Part shown: positions 30,542 through 41,790 of the stretch, piece after piece | Numbering within the stretch: the first letter of the stretch is position 1 | Layout: each line of letters starts with the position of its first letter | Source: Calliopum simillimum | Taxonomy: Eukaryota; Arthropoda; Insecta; Diptera; Lauxaniidae | DNA length: 64,000 nt | Assembly (NCBI GenBank): GCA_951812925.1 | Contig: OX638372.1 | Coordinates: forward strand, 54,124,028 to 54,188,027 | Reading direction: 5' to 3' | Notes under the pieces: model-generated | Databases searched by the model: none | The model's input: only the letters and a program-made list of their open reading frames with translations | Told to the model about the DNA's origin: nothing | Position numbers and translations under genes: made by a program

Positions 30542-32632
30542 TTAATCATTTTATTGCGGCTTTAGAATGAACACGAAAATGTTCACCAGATAATTTGTCC
30601 TAGTGTTCGATGGTTAGTACAAAGAATATCTCAACTCGATAGAGTGGGTCTAGTTACTTACTCAATAGCTTACTTTTTTGGTTTTGTTAGAAATATGGGT
30701 TTCTTAGATAATTTCTTTTTCAAAATTTCCAGAAAATATTTTCTGAGGAAGAAATATCCGTAATTATGTAATCTTTAAACAAAGAAAATATAAAAATCAA
30801 TATAATTATTTTTTTAGCCACCCTAAAAATCAAGTACAATACCGACTAACGCGCAATAAAAAAAAAATATTACTAAATTATTATAATAATGTATGAAATA
30901 AGTATGAAATTCTATTAAGTGCGCATTTACTAAGCAAAGGGCTCAAGAGTATCCAAGTACATATTGAGAACGAACCTACGTAAGATTTGCATTTTTGTCC
31001 ATGAACCAAATTGCAATTTTCTGCTGATTGCAGGCCATAATTTATATAAGAAAATATTTTCATTCTGTCTTGATATCAACATTTTAAACTGTGTAATGTT
31101 TTTCCTTGAACTGTTTGGTCATCGCGGTCTTAAACGGTGCTAATATTACAAATACCCTTTGGAGTGTAGCAGATTCCAAACATAAGAGCGGCGTTCAGTA
31201 AAATAACCACCGCCACTACAATTATTACCATTATCATCATCATTGTAGCAACAACTTTGTCTACGTAGAGGGTTTACGATGGGTTAAAAATTTGGCCTAG
31301 AACAGAGATCAACTATGATTTGATTACGTATGTTTTTGTATTTTTGTTTTATTTGTTATTTTTTTGAAAAGGACGTCCCTTTTTTGCTGCAGGATATCGA
31401 GAATCAGGTTTTTCTCGATCAATGCGCAAAGGCATCAATTTTGCAGGTTTGTAAGTCAATATGCGTGAACCAGCAATTTAGCCTCGATTGAAATCGAAAT
31501 TATTGTGTTGGCGTGCTTTTTTTTTTTTGGATTTTTCTTATTGTTGGAAGTAGACAATATGCAATTTACTTATTAAAGAAATTGTACACTAGATAGGGTC
31601 GAAATTTAAGTTCATCCTCACACCGACTAAAAAGTTTGAAGGACTCTTAAAAACGATACCTGCTGATTTTTTTTTTTTTTTTCTTCTTTTTTTCGTTCTG
31701 AGAAAAACCTGAGGATCACTTTTGATTCTGCTGAAGGCCTATTTTGGCTACAAAACACATTTTTTGTTCATAACTTTTTTTTTTCCAAAATTGGCTCAAA
31801 ATTGTTCTTAAACAAAGACTATATTCTTGCAAAAATTTTGGAGTTAAAATATTATACATTTCTTTTCATAGTATAGATAATATTCAGTTCCAAAAATCGA
31901 GTTTTTTATCGCATCTTAAGATAAAAGTGTATAAGGCAAAAAATGCTTAGAATAGTCCTATGTATATGTGTGAATTTTTTCAGAATTTTTTGAAAGAGAT
32001 CAAAGACGAAGTCTAGAGAATAGAAAACAATTGAGATTACAAAAAAAAACCTGATAAAAAACAAAGATTTTTGTCGTTTAGACCTTCATTTAAGCCCCAG
32101 ACAGGAAATATTTTCAAGGGTTTTGATCCAAGCCAATTATGCAATTTTTATTTGAAAACTTTCCTCCGTGATATTTTTTGAAGCACTCATTTTATCTATT
32201 TTTTTTAATTTTTTTTTTTTTTGCTTTATCCTAATGATGACTCTGACTCATGTTTGATGCCAACCGCAAGTAAACCTTCATATATTTAATATTTTAATTA
32301 TGAAATTTTTTTATCTTGTTTTTTTAAAGTATGGCAAATATTTTGCAAAATATGACTTTTATTAACATATGGTAATATTTAAATCATATTAACCTTATCA
32401 TATCAAAATGAGCTACTGTCAACATTCTTGACGAGGTATCTGATAAAGTGATAATCTAAACTTTGCACATTGTGCATAAATATGCATTTACATTTGTACA
32501 TATGTATTTTTCACAAAAAAAAAGTGTAACGCATATAGATGATGTTTTTACAACAGGTAAAAGTGCTGCATATAAATTTTACACAAAATCATGAAAATGA
32601 AATTTGACACAAATACTTGTATTAAAGTACCA
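30542..32632. other. AT-rich stretch, no gene seen
   Basis: Poly-T tracts and unique AT-rich DNA. A small patch at 31195-31260 has ACCACCGCCAC and (CAT)n-like words. No ORF above 60 codons with recognisable content, no tRNA, no clear repeat boundary. Confidence 0.5.
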
Positions 32633-32973
32633 CCCCAAGAGGAAAAGAAACGCTTCAAAACCCTTCTGAAGTGCTTCCGCTCCTTAAGAACTATTCTTTC
32701 TTTTTAACATTGCATGTCCTAGGATAAGCGCGCGCTTAAGCTTACCGCCGCCTTACGAAAAAGTTCTTTTGAAGCGTTCATTTGTAATGCGGCGGTAAGA
32801 GTTCTTTGAATTAAAAATAAACAAAAAAAAAAATCACCCGCGCTGGATTCGAACCCATGTTGTGCTTACTAAGTCTTACAAACAATCATTGTGAAAGTAC
32901 TTCTAAATTTCTATAGGGACAAGCGCTTTCAAAGAGCTTGGTTCAAAAGCGCTTGAAATTTTTCCTCTTGGGA
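32633..32973. mobile_element. ~340-bp inverted-repeat element containing a tRNA B-box-like motif
   Basis: CCCCAAGAGGAAAA at 32633 and TTTTCCTCTTGGGA ending at 32973 are inverted, and both ends continue into an AAGCGCTTxxAA-type word. Inside, CTTACCGCCGC (32742) and GCGGCGGTAAG (32791) form another stem. At 32850-32862, on the minus strand, GGGTTCGAATCCAGCGCGGG matches the tRNA T-arm (RNA polymerase III B box). I could not fold a complete tRNA. Confidence 0.55.
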
Positions 32974-33289
32974 TACATACAAATGTATGTATGTTTAGAA
33001 AAAACCATGTGTATGCAGTAAAAAAAGCACATACTAAAAATAAAGTCATTAAAAAAGGGGGCGACTATCCGTAACGCATTTTCAAAAATAACATCAAATT
33101 CAATTAGGGGCAGTAGTATGTATCATTAAGCGATAATGATTTGATTGATCTCGATATTTAGTATAGAACTTTGAGAATTTTGAAAATTTTTGTAGGTGAA
33201 CAATTTCTTTCTAAGAAAAAACTAGAAACGTCTGACATGAAACGTCTGATTAAATAAAATTGTAAAAGACCTTAGTGCTTTAAAATCTA

Positions 33290-34205
33290 AGGTAAAATAT
33301 CAGGATTTTGAGATATCCTAAGCTAAGAGTGCAAAAAACACTGTTTTTCGCGATTTTTGAAGTTATATAACAACTTGCGATAGTCCCTGGCCACGAATCA
33401 TCTTACTATTATATAAAACACAACGTCTGTCTGTCTGTGTCTCCATGACTCAAGGACCATTCATCCGATTTAAATGATTTTTTCTTTTTTTTATACATAT
33501 TTTGCATGACAAGGCTTTATGATACATTTTATTTCGAAATACTCTCGTCTTCATCCGGATTCGTGGAAAATCCCACAAATCTATGAAAAATTTCGGGCTT
33601 AATGGAAATCAGTTATCCAATTTGCATGATTTTTTGCTTTCGAAGATATGCTATCAAGTGAGATTGCAGGACAAATTCTAATTTGAAATACCCTCGCCAT
33701 CCCCCGGAATATGAAAATATTCTGGAATCGGGACAAACAACATCCGCTGGAAAAATGTCCAATAAAGCAATATAAAAAATATCTTCTGAGACTGTGTGAC
33801 AGATTAGGTACATACATTTTAAAAGAGTATCGGGAACGGGCGAACGAAGTCGCTTTCGGGCAACTAGTGATATTATACTTGAATGTACTAGTTTTTATCT
33901 TTGAAACCCTTTTTTAATTGTATCGATATTTTTTTTTCCCAGAAATATCGTAGCCTAAAAAGTTGAAAAAACGCAAAAACATGGTTTTGCGTTAATTCAG
34001 TACAGGATATATCAGAGACAAATAAAGATTTCGATATAATTCAAAATGGGTTTTGAAGGCCAAAACAAGTACATACTTTCAAATACCATATCAAGATTCA
34101 AAATAGCTAAAAACGGTGTTTTTTGCACTTTTAGCTTAGGATATCGCAAAATCCTGACAAGTTAACACAATTCTGGTGTCGGATTCGAATTCAGCATCAA
34201 AAAAT
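33290..34205. mobile_element. Fold-back element with a later repeat insertion in its loop
   Basis: Left arm (about 33299-33360) GATATCCTAAGCTAAGAGTG and right arm (about 34110-34170) CACTTTTAGCTTAGGATATC are inverted over about 60 bases. The outer sequence of the right arm (GGATTCGAATTCAGCATC) links it to the family at 62030-62590. The loop holds the dispersed ~450-bp repeat at 33404-33872, which inserted afterwards. Confidence 0.6.
33404..33872 (-). repeat. Dispersed ~450-bp repeat family, copy 3 (inverted)
   Basis: Contains ACAACGTCTGTCTGTCTG near 33420, the complement of TCTCACTTGATAGCATATCT near 33660, and GGGAACGGGCGAACGAAGTC (33834-33853). The order is exactly the reverse complement of the two copies at 11243-12089. 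Ends near 33404 and 33872. Confidence 0.68.
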
Positions 34206-34448
34206 ACATTTAAAATTTGTATTTTTTTTTTTTTATTATTTTTTTCTTATTTCTCAGTTTTATTTTTTAGGTTTTTCTCGTTTTATCTGGAAATTTTATC
34301 ACACTTTTCAAAATGAGATTAATCAAAAATAGTAGGTACAGTCATTTGGTAGTTTTACCTTGAAAGTTTTGCGGGATTTTTGCAAATGAGTTATTTTATA
34401 GATTTCGATGTGCTCTTTCAGAATTTCAACTTTGCTACTTCGAGTCGT

Positions 34449-35233
34449 GTTCGCTCGCGCCGCCATATTGGAAAAATGGCGTGCAAAATTAGTTTTTTAC
34501 AAATATCTCTTTAACGGTTACATTTAGAGAAAAATATTGTGGACCAATATTGTAGCTTATAAAATTTTCTATAAAAATTACTTTTGAACTGTTTTCGTAC
34601 GACTTATAACTCAGTAGATATCCTAATTCAAAATTTGAAAAAAATTAGTAAATTGTGCATGCCTCTTATGAATATCACTGTGATGTGATGAGCTTAAAAT
34701 GGCGATAACTCATGAACGGTGAGTCACACGTTCAAAGTGAAAAAGACTTATTTATAGGGAATTACTTCCACTATAAGATAAATTCAAGTTTTTTTTTTTA
34801 CATGAACTATAGTTTACGAGATATTTTTTCAACAAACCTAAAATTTAGAAAAAAACCTTTTTTTCAAAATAGCTCCAAAAAGGTTCGTTCTAGAAAAAAA
34901 TTGTTCATGCATTTTGTAGAACGTTCAATTCCCTATAAGGGTCTCTCTCTTATGCTTTGAACGTGTGACTCACCATTCATGAGTTATTGTAATTTTAAGC
35001 TCAACACATCACTGTGCCTACTCATAAGCGGCATGCACAATTTACTAATTTTTTGTTAGGATATCTCCTGAGTTATAAGTCGTACGAAAATACTACTGAG
35101 GTAATTTTTATAAAACATTTTATAAGCTACAATATTGCCACACAATATTTTTCTCTAAATGTAACCGTTAAAGAGATATTTGAAAAAAACTGATTTTGGA
35201 CGCCATTTTTCCAATATGGCGGCGCGAGCGAAC
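34449..35233. mobile_element. 785-bp fold-back transposon with ~310-bp arms
   Basis: The left end GTTCGCTCGCGCCGCCATAT and right end ATATGGCGGCGCGAGCGAAC are exact inverted copies. The arms stay paired (for example AACGGTTACATTTAGAGAAAA near 34512, and GTGAGTCACACGTTCAAAG near 34721 against CTTTGAACGTGTGACTCAC near 34957) down to AGGGAATT/AATTCCCT, leaving a loop of about 165 bases (34764-34928). No transposase. I found no convincing target duplication. Confidence 0.82.
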
Positions 35234-37044
35234 AAATGATTGCACAAAAATAAAATTTTCGGAAATATTTGAACTTATGTTTGCTATACCAATATATAAT
35301 TTTTTGACAAAATGCACCTTATCCAAATATATCACTTCTTTGCATGCAAAACCTATGAAACAAAATCATCAAAGTGAAACGACATGCAGAATTTCCTCAA
35401 ATCGTGGTACTCGTAGCATTTTTCATGAAATCAATGTAGGCCATCGATATCGTTCATACGATGCTTTGTCTCTATGTTAAATGATGACAAAGAAACATCA
35501 CCCGGTATACGCAACATCACACGCAGCGCAGATGATGTTGCTGCTGTCAACTCATAACATTTTATTAACAGCGCATTGATTACATTGCTGAATGTTGTTG
35601 TTGCTCTTTTAGTAACTATGCGTTACATGGTTGTTTATCTATATTGAATTTAAATACTTTTTGTTTTTTGATGTGGTGTTTTTTGTTTGTTTTTTTATTT
35701 AGATTTATGTTGTCGCCGGCACTAGCAACGCCAACAACATTCAGGTGCACACAATTTCCCATGTGTGACAAACAAGAAACAACAACAACAACGGCAAAAT
35801 AGATTCTAAACTCTTTCTTCAACGGCTACATAAATCGCATAAATGGTGCCATGTGATACAAAAATGCTGTGAATAAAATTTGTATCTGGCACAACATTAA
35901 CAGAGTAAAACAAAAACAAAAACACAAAGTTACAAAACACTACAGCGACCTCTTACTGTACGGGCCGCGCGTGTGATGATCGATGCTCTGGTGTGATCAT
36001 CATCATTTAATATTTTTTAAATGTAGGAAAATATAAAAAAAATGTTTTTCAAATTTAATTTTCTGAAACCGAATGTGAATTTTCGCATAAAAATAGTACA
36101 TGCAAAATTTGCGCAATTTACATATTTTGTTGTTATTTATTCGCTTAAAATTTTATACACTTTTGACTTTGGCCTTCAGTGTATTTTAATGTCATTGAAG
36201 ATCATTTCACGATAATGACACAAACACAGGCCGCACTAGAAACATTTAAGAAAATGAAAAAAAAAATAATAATTTTTGTGAGGTGATTTAACTTTAAAAG
36301 GGGTTTCGACAAGGTCACAAGGGAGGGTATAGCAATATTGTGCTTTGAAAATTTCATAGGAAAAATAATTTTTGTATTCTATTTTCAAGCATATTATTGA
36401 AAACTCCGCAGCAAATGTCACATCATGCCCGCTTAAAAATCTGTGGCTCATTCATTTCTGAACCGATTTTGTATTTTTTCATTTATTTGGAAAGAATGGC
36501 CATTCTAAAAATATCTATTATAGCTTTTACGATTTTTTATAAAATCTTACTTTATCCGAAATTAAAGTTTTAAACTAATAAAAAATGCTTGCCTAGTTTT
36601 TCAATAAAGAGAACTGATTTAATGAAAATGAGTTTAAGTAATCCTTAGTAAAATTTTGTGTACAATATTTTTTAAATCATTTTTACCCATTAGGTCCTGT
36701 TTTTATGGGTCTTTTTGACACCTATTTCTAAAGAATTCATAATGGGTTAAAATGTTCGATGAAAATATTCTACGGAAAATTTTCCCAGAGACCACATAAA
36801 ATCATTTTCTTTAAATCAGTCTTCTACTTATCTTTAAAGTGGAAAAGATCCGGCAAGGTTTTTTATTATATTAAAATTATAATTTCATAAAAGTGAGATT
36901 TATGAAAAATCGTTTATAAATTAAAATTTATGTGGCTTACCTTTCAAAGTATTGCTTAAAAAAAGGTCAGACTGCAAAAAACGGAAATTTTTTCCCGAAT
37001 CTTAACTTTCCTCTTAATATTTCCATTGAACTTAAACTGTAGTA
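35234..37044. other. Unique sequence, no gene assigned
   Basis: From about 35480 to 36010 the sequence is less AT-rich, with GCGCAGATGATGTTGCTGCTG, CAACAACAACAACGG and TGTGATCATCATCAT words typical of fly regulatory or 5' flanking DNA. From 36010 to 37040 it is AT-rich with no recognised feature. Confidence 0.4.
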
Positions 37045-37720
37045 GGGTAAGGGAGGGAAATATGGACTACGTGGGTAATACGGACCACACGGTTATTTCC
37101 CACTGCATACATACATTTACCCTAATTCATGTTCAAATTTAAGGCTTATACCTAAAGCTTATAAAAGTGCGATTTTAGCGTTCGGTGAAGTCGCATGTTT
37201 CTGTAAAGTTGATTTTTCTAAAAAAAAGATCAGTGATAATTTTTTTTCTAGTGAGTATATTTCATTATTTCACTTTAAAGACATCGCGTTTTTAAATAAA
37301 TAGTTAATTATATAAAGTCAGTGAATGCCATTTATAATTTATTAGCACAAATAAATTCATTATCCAAATGAGTTTTTGATAAAAAACCATTTATTTCACC
37401 AACACGTGCTGTGGATACTATGGACCACCATAGAAAAAAGCCTCAAAAACAAATATATTTATCATCTTTTTCAGATGGGGAATCTAGTTGCAGTTTTCAT
37501 GACGAGTCTGATGGTCATTATATGTAATCTTCATTTTGAGTATTTTCATTTTTTTAATTTTTTTTTCTTTATCTCGATGAGATGTTTATCTAAAAGTGAA
37601 TCAGAATAAAGGTAAATTGTTTCCTTTACTGCATGGCATAAAATTAATTGTTTTGTTTTATGTATTTTGGGTTTTATTTAAAAAAGAAAGATGGGTGTTC
37701 CATATTTCCCTCCCTTACCC
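37045..37720. mobile_element. TA-flanked MITE of 676 bp with perfect 22-bp ends
   Basis: TA|GGGTAAGGGAGGGAAATATG at 37043 and its exact complement CATATTTCCCTCCCTTACCC|TA ending at 37722 give 22/22 identical inverted ends and a TA duplication. In the interior (about 37406-37525) one frame reads DTMDHHRKKPQKQIY and SDGESSCSFHDESDGHYM, an acidic serine-rich tail like those ending pogo/Tigger transposases. It may be a deletion derivative keeping the 3' end of such a gene. Confidence 0.78.
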
Positions 37721-38347
37721 TATATATGTTTGAAATAGCCATAAATTTTTCTTTCCAAATCAGTAAAAAAATCCAAATTCGGTTAAGAAATAACTGAGCT
37801 AAAAATTTTTGAGCGCACAAAGTCACCCAAAAACAGTTTTTTAAGGGTAACTTAAGATTTTGAGGATGTATTACAATTTTTAAATGTAGGTATGTTAGGT
37901 ACTCAACCAGACCTACAATATCTGCTAAGTCGCATGCAAAGTTTAAAATCACTATAGCACTGTGTTAACAAAACAAGCTAGTATAAAATGCGCTACTTAT
38001 GGTAAACCAATACAGTATTGGTTTGATTACAGTGCAATGAAGTTTGATAATATTTTGTTTAAGGTGATTTCAAATAAAGACTGATTCATAATAAAGCTTT
38101 ACTATACAAAAAGTTGCAATAATAATTTAAAGACAAAATTTATAAAAACTATTGCAATAAGAATTATCTCCATGATTTTCTAGTTTGATAAAAGACCGAA
38201 GAACAGTTATTCGAGATCAACAACCGATATCTTAGTGCATTGAAAGCAATTTCTTGCATACTGTTGACTATGCGTTTAAAAAGCTCGAGGAACGTGTTTT
38301 TTATGTACTTTTACCGGATTACGAGCTATAGTTTTTTTAATTTGGGT

Positions 38348-38456
38348 ATTCCTTAAAACGTGTAAAAAACTCGTAAAACTGTCAATACTTGTATAGATTT
38401 TGACAACTATTATGAGTTTACGAGGTTTTCGAGGCAGTAACATGTTTACAGGAATA
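38348..38456. repeat. Small hairpin, copy 1 of a two-copy family
   Basis: TTCCTTAAAACGTGTAAAAA on the left and the complement near GTTTACAGGAA on the right bracket inner arms ACTCGTAAAACTGTCA and TGACAACTATTATGAGTTTA. The same word order (CTCGTAAAACTGTCA, GATTTTGACA, TTACGAGGTTTTCGAGGC) recurs at 62612-62714, so this is a repeated fold-back MITE of about 105 bp. Confidence 0.65.
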
Positions 38457-38959
38457 CACTAAGTATTTCAAAGTATGCACCTATTCTATAGTCTTGGTTA
38501 AAAAATTATAACACCTAAGCTGGCAAAAAATCCTTCTTTGTAGAGTATTGCAATCATATGAAAGAAAGTTTAGCCTTCTTTCCAGAAAAAATATTTTAGA
38601 AGATCTCAAAAGTAAGTAGGCCATATAGACCATATAGTGGAAAACTTGCTTTGTGCAAACAGCCTAATGTACTGACTTTCTAGTCATTTTTGAGTGAGTT
38701 TTGTTCAAAAAATCAAAACTCCAAGCCCTTAAACATTACATCTAAAGTTTAGGTTCATATTAAAGGTTTTTTCTTTATTTCCACAAAAAAATAAGTATAT
38801 TTTAGAAGGTCAAAAAAGAGCGTTTTGTAATTCTTGTACTAAAACAGTACTAAATTTAGTACTTTCTGCTAAATACAAAAAATACACTGTGTGTTCATCA
38901 TTCAATACCATACCAAAAATGATCTGAGCATGAAAATCGATTAGGAAATGTCCAATTTA

Positions 38960-39388
38960 TGGACAATTAGGCCCGGCTCGGCACGAACACGAAACAAGCA
39001 TTTGAAAAAAAGCCCAGGCCCGCACGAATCCTTTTTGTCGAGGCCCGGCCCGATTCAACCATATAATGATTTTCATATGAGGAAAAAACAAGCATTCTAA
39101 TCTAATAATATGATTTGTTTGACTTGACTTACTCCATTGTCATATTGAGCCTCAATTTATGAAAAAATTTTAACTTATTTTTATGTAAGAACAAAATTTT
39201 TTTAATTTTTTTTTTATCGTGGCAAGCTTACCGTGTTATACGGGCCTTTACGGTCCTCTTATTTTCGGAATTTAAGGGTTAGGCCCGGGTCCGCACAAAA
39301 CTGGATTTCAAGGCCCTAGCTCGTAGCTGAAGAGTAAAGACCCGCGGGCCACGAAAAAAAACACGGCCTGTGCCCAGCTCTAGTTCAG
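38960..39388. repeat. GC-rich candidate element (GGCCCGGCC motifs)
   Basis: A GC-rich island in AT-rich DNA. GGCCCGGCTCGGCACG (38971), AGGCCCGGCCCGATTC (39041), TAGGCCCGGGTCCGCAC (39281) and the right border CACGGCCTGTGCCCAGCTCT (39362) look like inverted and internal repeats of one motif. Ends are imperfect. It might be a hAT-like MITE, but no target duplication is clear. Confidence 0.4.
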
Positions 39389-41335
39389 AGCTTTTGTCGG
39401 ATAGAAATAAGTTTAAACAGTTTAAGGAATAATTAGAATTCAATAAATTTTAAATCTTAGCCACTGTAATGTAGCCGCTTCGTTAAAGTGCATCTAAAGA
39501 GATAAACGTGCCTTTAACCAGCTTACGCATTTTTAAGATTTTGTCTCTTTTCAACGTCTATTTTTTTTTCTCACTTTGTATCTGCAAAATTCTTTATCAG
39601 TCATGTAAAAGTGTTAAGAATTCCAATGCGACAATCAACTTAAATTTTTTTTGCGATAAAAATCACGTACAAGTAAACACACAAAATAACTCGGAGATAA
39701 GTTTTCTTTAAACATAAAACACAAATCTTTGCTATACAGCCATTAACAAGGGATACAGCCTATGCAGATAGTGTATCTTTTAATAATAAAAAAAAATTAA
39801 GTTACTTTTACAAGTAACTTTGCAAAAATATAATAAAAATAATAAATATTAATTTTACCGCATACACGTTTATTTTCAGCTGTTTGTATATATGTATGTA
39901 AATATTTTATTTTCTTTTTTAAATCTTTTTGTTATTGTTGCTTTTTTGCACGTATTTACATTTAACGAATTTAACAGATACAAAATACGTACGGATACAT
40001 ACGTATAAGTAGTCACATGGAGTTTTAAGACAAAACAAAACTTTTTATTTTTTATCTTATCTGTGGCGTAGCAATATACGTAATTAATACAAAATACAAC
40101 AAAATACGCTACAAGTGTTAATATGCAAATCTACTTGGAATAAATTATATATACTTATGTACACTTAAATAAACAATTTCACATTTTTCACTATAACATT
40201 TTATTTGTTTTAAATACTAAGAAAATATACATACATACGATGCACAGAAAGTTCTACAGTCGAAGTTGTTATTTTGAAGATCTTAACAAGCAACATTTTA
40301 CGTAACCCCATTTCTGATTGCATATATGTTCTCTTTCAAACAAAAACATCTAAATAAAACGATTTTGAAAATCATTTGTTAACCATTTTTTAAAATGAGG
40401 TAAAAAAACCGCACATTTGAAAAGCAGCACAACAAACGAAAACAAAAATTATCATTTTCGATTCATTTGTTGATGCTGAATCCGAACCCAGTCTCAGAAT
40501 TGCACTATTATGCATAGTTTTTAAGATATTCTAGCATTAAGTTCAAAAACACGGTTTTTGAGGTTATACAGGACACTGGAAATGTAAGATTTCTAGGACT
40601 ATTCTGAACAACTTTTCGTAATTCCGTTTTTGGAAATTCGCAAAACTGACGGAGATAAAATATTTATATAGCAATCGGAATATGGGGATATAACTTTATG
40701 AAAACCGAACTGGAAAATTAGAGCGATATGAGGGGTTTTAATAATATTGGTGTCATATTAAAGGTATTTTAATTGGCTACAAAATTAATGCACAAAAGTT
40801 TTAAATTCGAGTCATGGTTTTTGAGATATGGCACATTTTTGAAAATTTTGACCAGTTTTTCTTTAAAGCACTATTTTTCCAAAAACTGTATTATTAACAC
40901 ATAGTTTTAGTTACAAATTATGAAAGCCCAATTTATTTCCTTTGATTTGATATGCAATTTTTACCTGATTTCCTTCATTAGCATATTTTTTATAGGAAAA
41001 TAAAAAAGAAACCAAAGGAAATTTTTATGCAATTCACCGAAAATTCGCCATATCTGGAAAATCATGACTCGGATTTTGAATTTTCGTCCATCAAGGGGTT
41101 CTGTCGTAAATTTTTTTTTTATTTTTCAAAATAAAAAAATTTACGAATTTCGTTCTTATATTTTATGAAAAGTTCTAAAATTTCAATAAAATGATTCATA
41201 TAGTCAATGAATTCTGTTCTCGGCTCAAATTCGAAGAATTTTTCATTAATATTATGTTGTTTTTTTTTGTGTGTAACAGATTGTAGTCAGAATTTTCGCA
41301 GGCATGTTTATTGTCACCGATTTCCTTCCTTCATT
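39389..41335. other. AT-rich, no gene; one fold-back family arm
   Basis: At about 40440-40575 there is a single arm of the family seen at 62030-62590 (CTCAGAATTGCACTATTATG, TTCAAAAACACGGTTTTTGA). The rest is AT-rich with several TATGTATGTA stretches and no recognisable ORF. Confidence 0.45.
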
Positions 41336-41339
41336 CTAG

Positions 41340-41790
41340 ACAACAACATAGATAAAATCCTGGAAAAGGTCTAAAGATCCTATGAATGAACCTATTATTT
41401 ACAATTAGAAGGTCGCGAACAAGCAGCCGATATCGTTCAGACGTAATACATATGTAGGATATAAAACTTTGTCTTAGAATCGCAAAAACTTGAAGTATGC
41501 ATTGAAAACTTAAGGTATAAAATAAACCCTAAAATCTTTTATAAGCGTGGGTGGGACACATACTTAGGAAACCATTCAATAAAGTTCCATGCCAAGGCAT
41601 TGATTTGAACTCACAAGACAGTAGAGCGCTTATTAGACCGAATGCCATCCTGGAAAATTCCATTGAAGAAGGAAACTCAAGAATCGAAAAAGTCACGGAG
41701 CGATATAAAGGTCATAGCAAGGGATCGCCTTTGACGGAGACAGAATAATAAGTACGATCAGGCAAATAATAGCACTGTGCGACAAAGTTT
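41340..41790 (+). pseudogene. Old 3' fragment of the same LINE type
   Basis: Plus-strand frames give MGHILRKPFNKVPCQGIDLN, a degraded IRPNAILENSIEEGNSRIEK and a further WQEIK/RDR-like tail in a shifted frame. These match WIGHTLRKPHSEVCRQALEW, RPKTNWKRSLEKEIQESGK and the terminal ALCSS of the intact LINE at 24719-27823. Upstream (41340-41530) is more frameshifted reverse-transcriptase sequence. Clearly a decayed copy. Confidence 0.7.

Noticed and set aside
32840..32960. A functional tRNA gene on the minus strand
   Set aside because: B box is good, but T-stem pairing, A box and acceptor pairing do not hold by eye.
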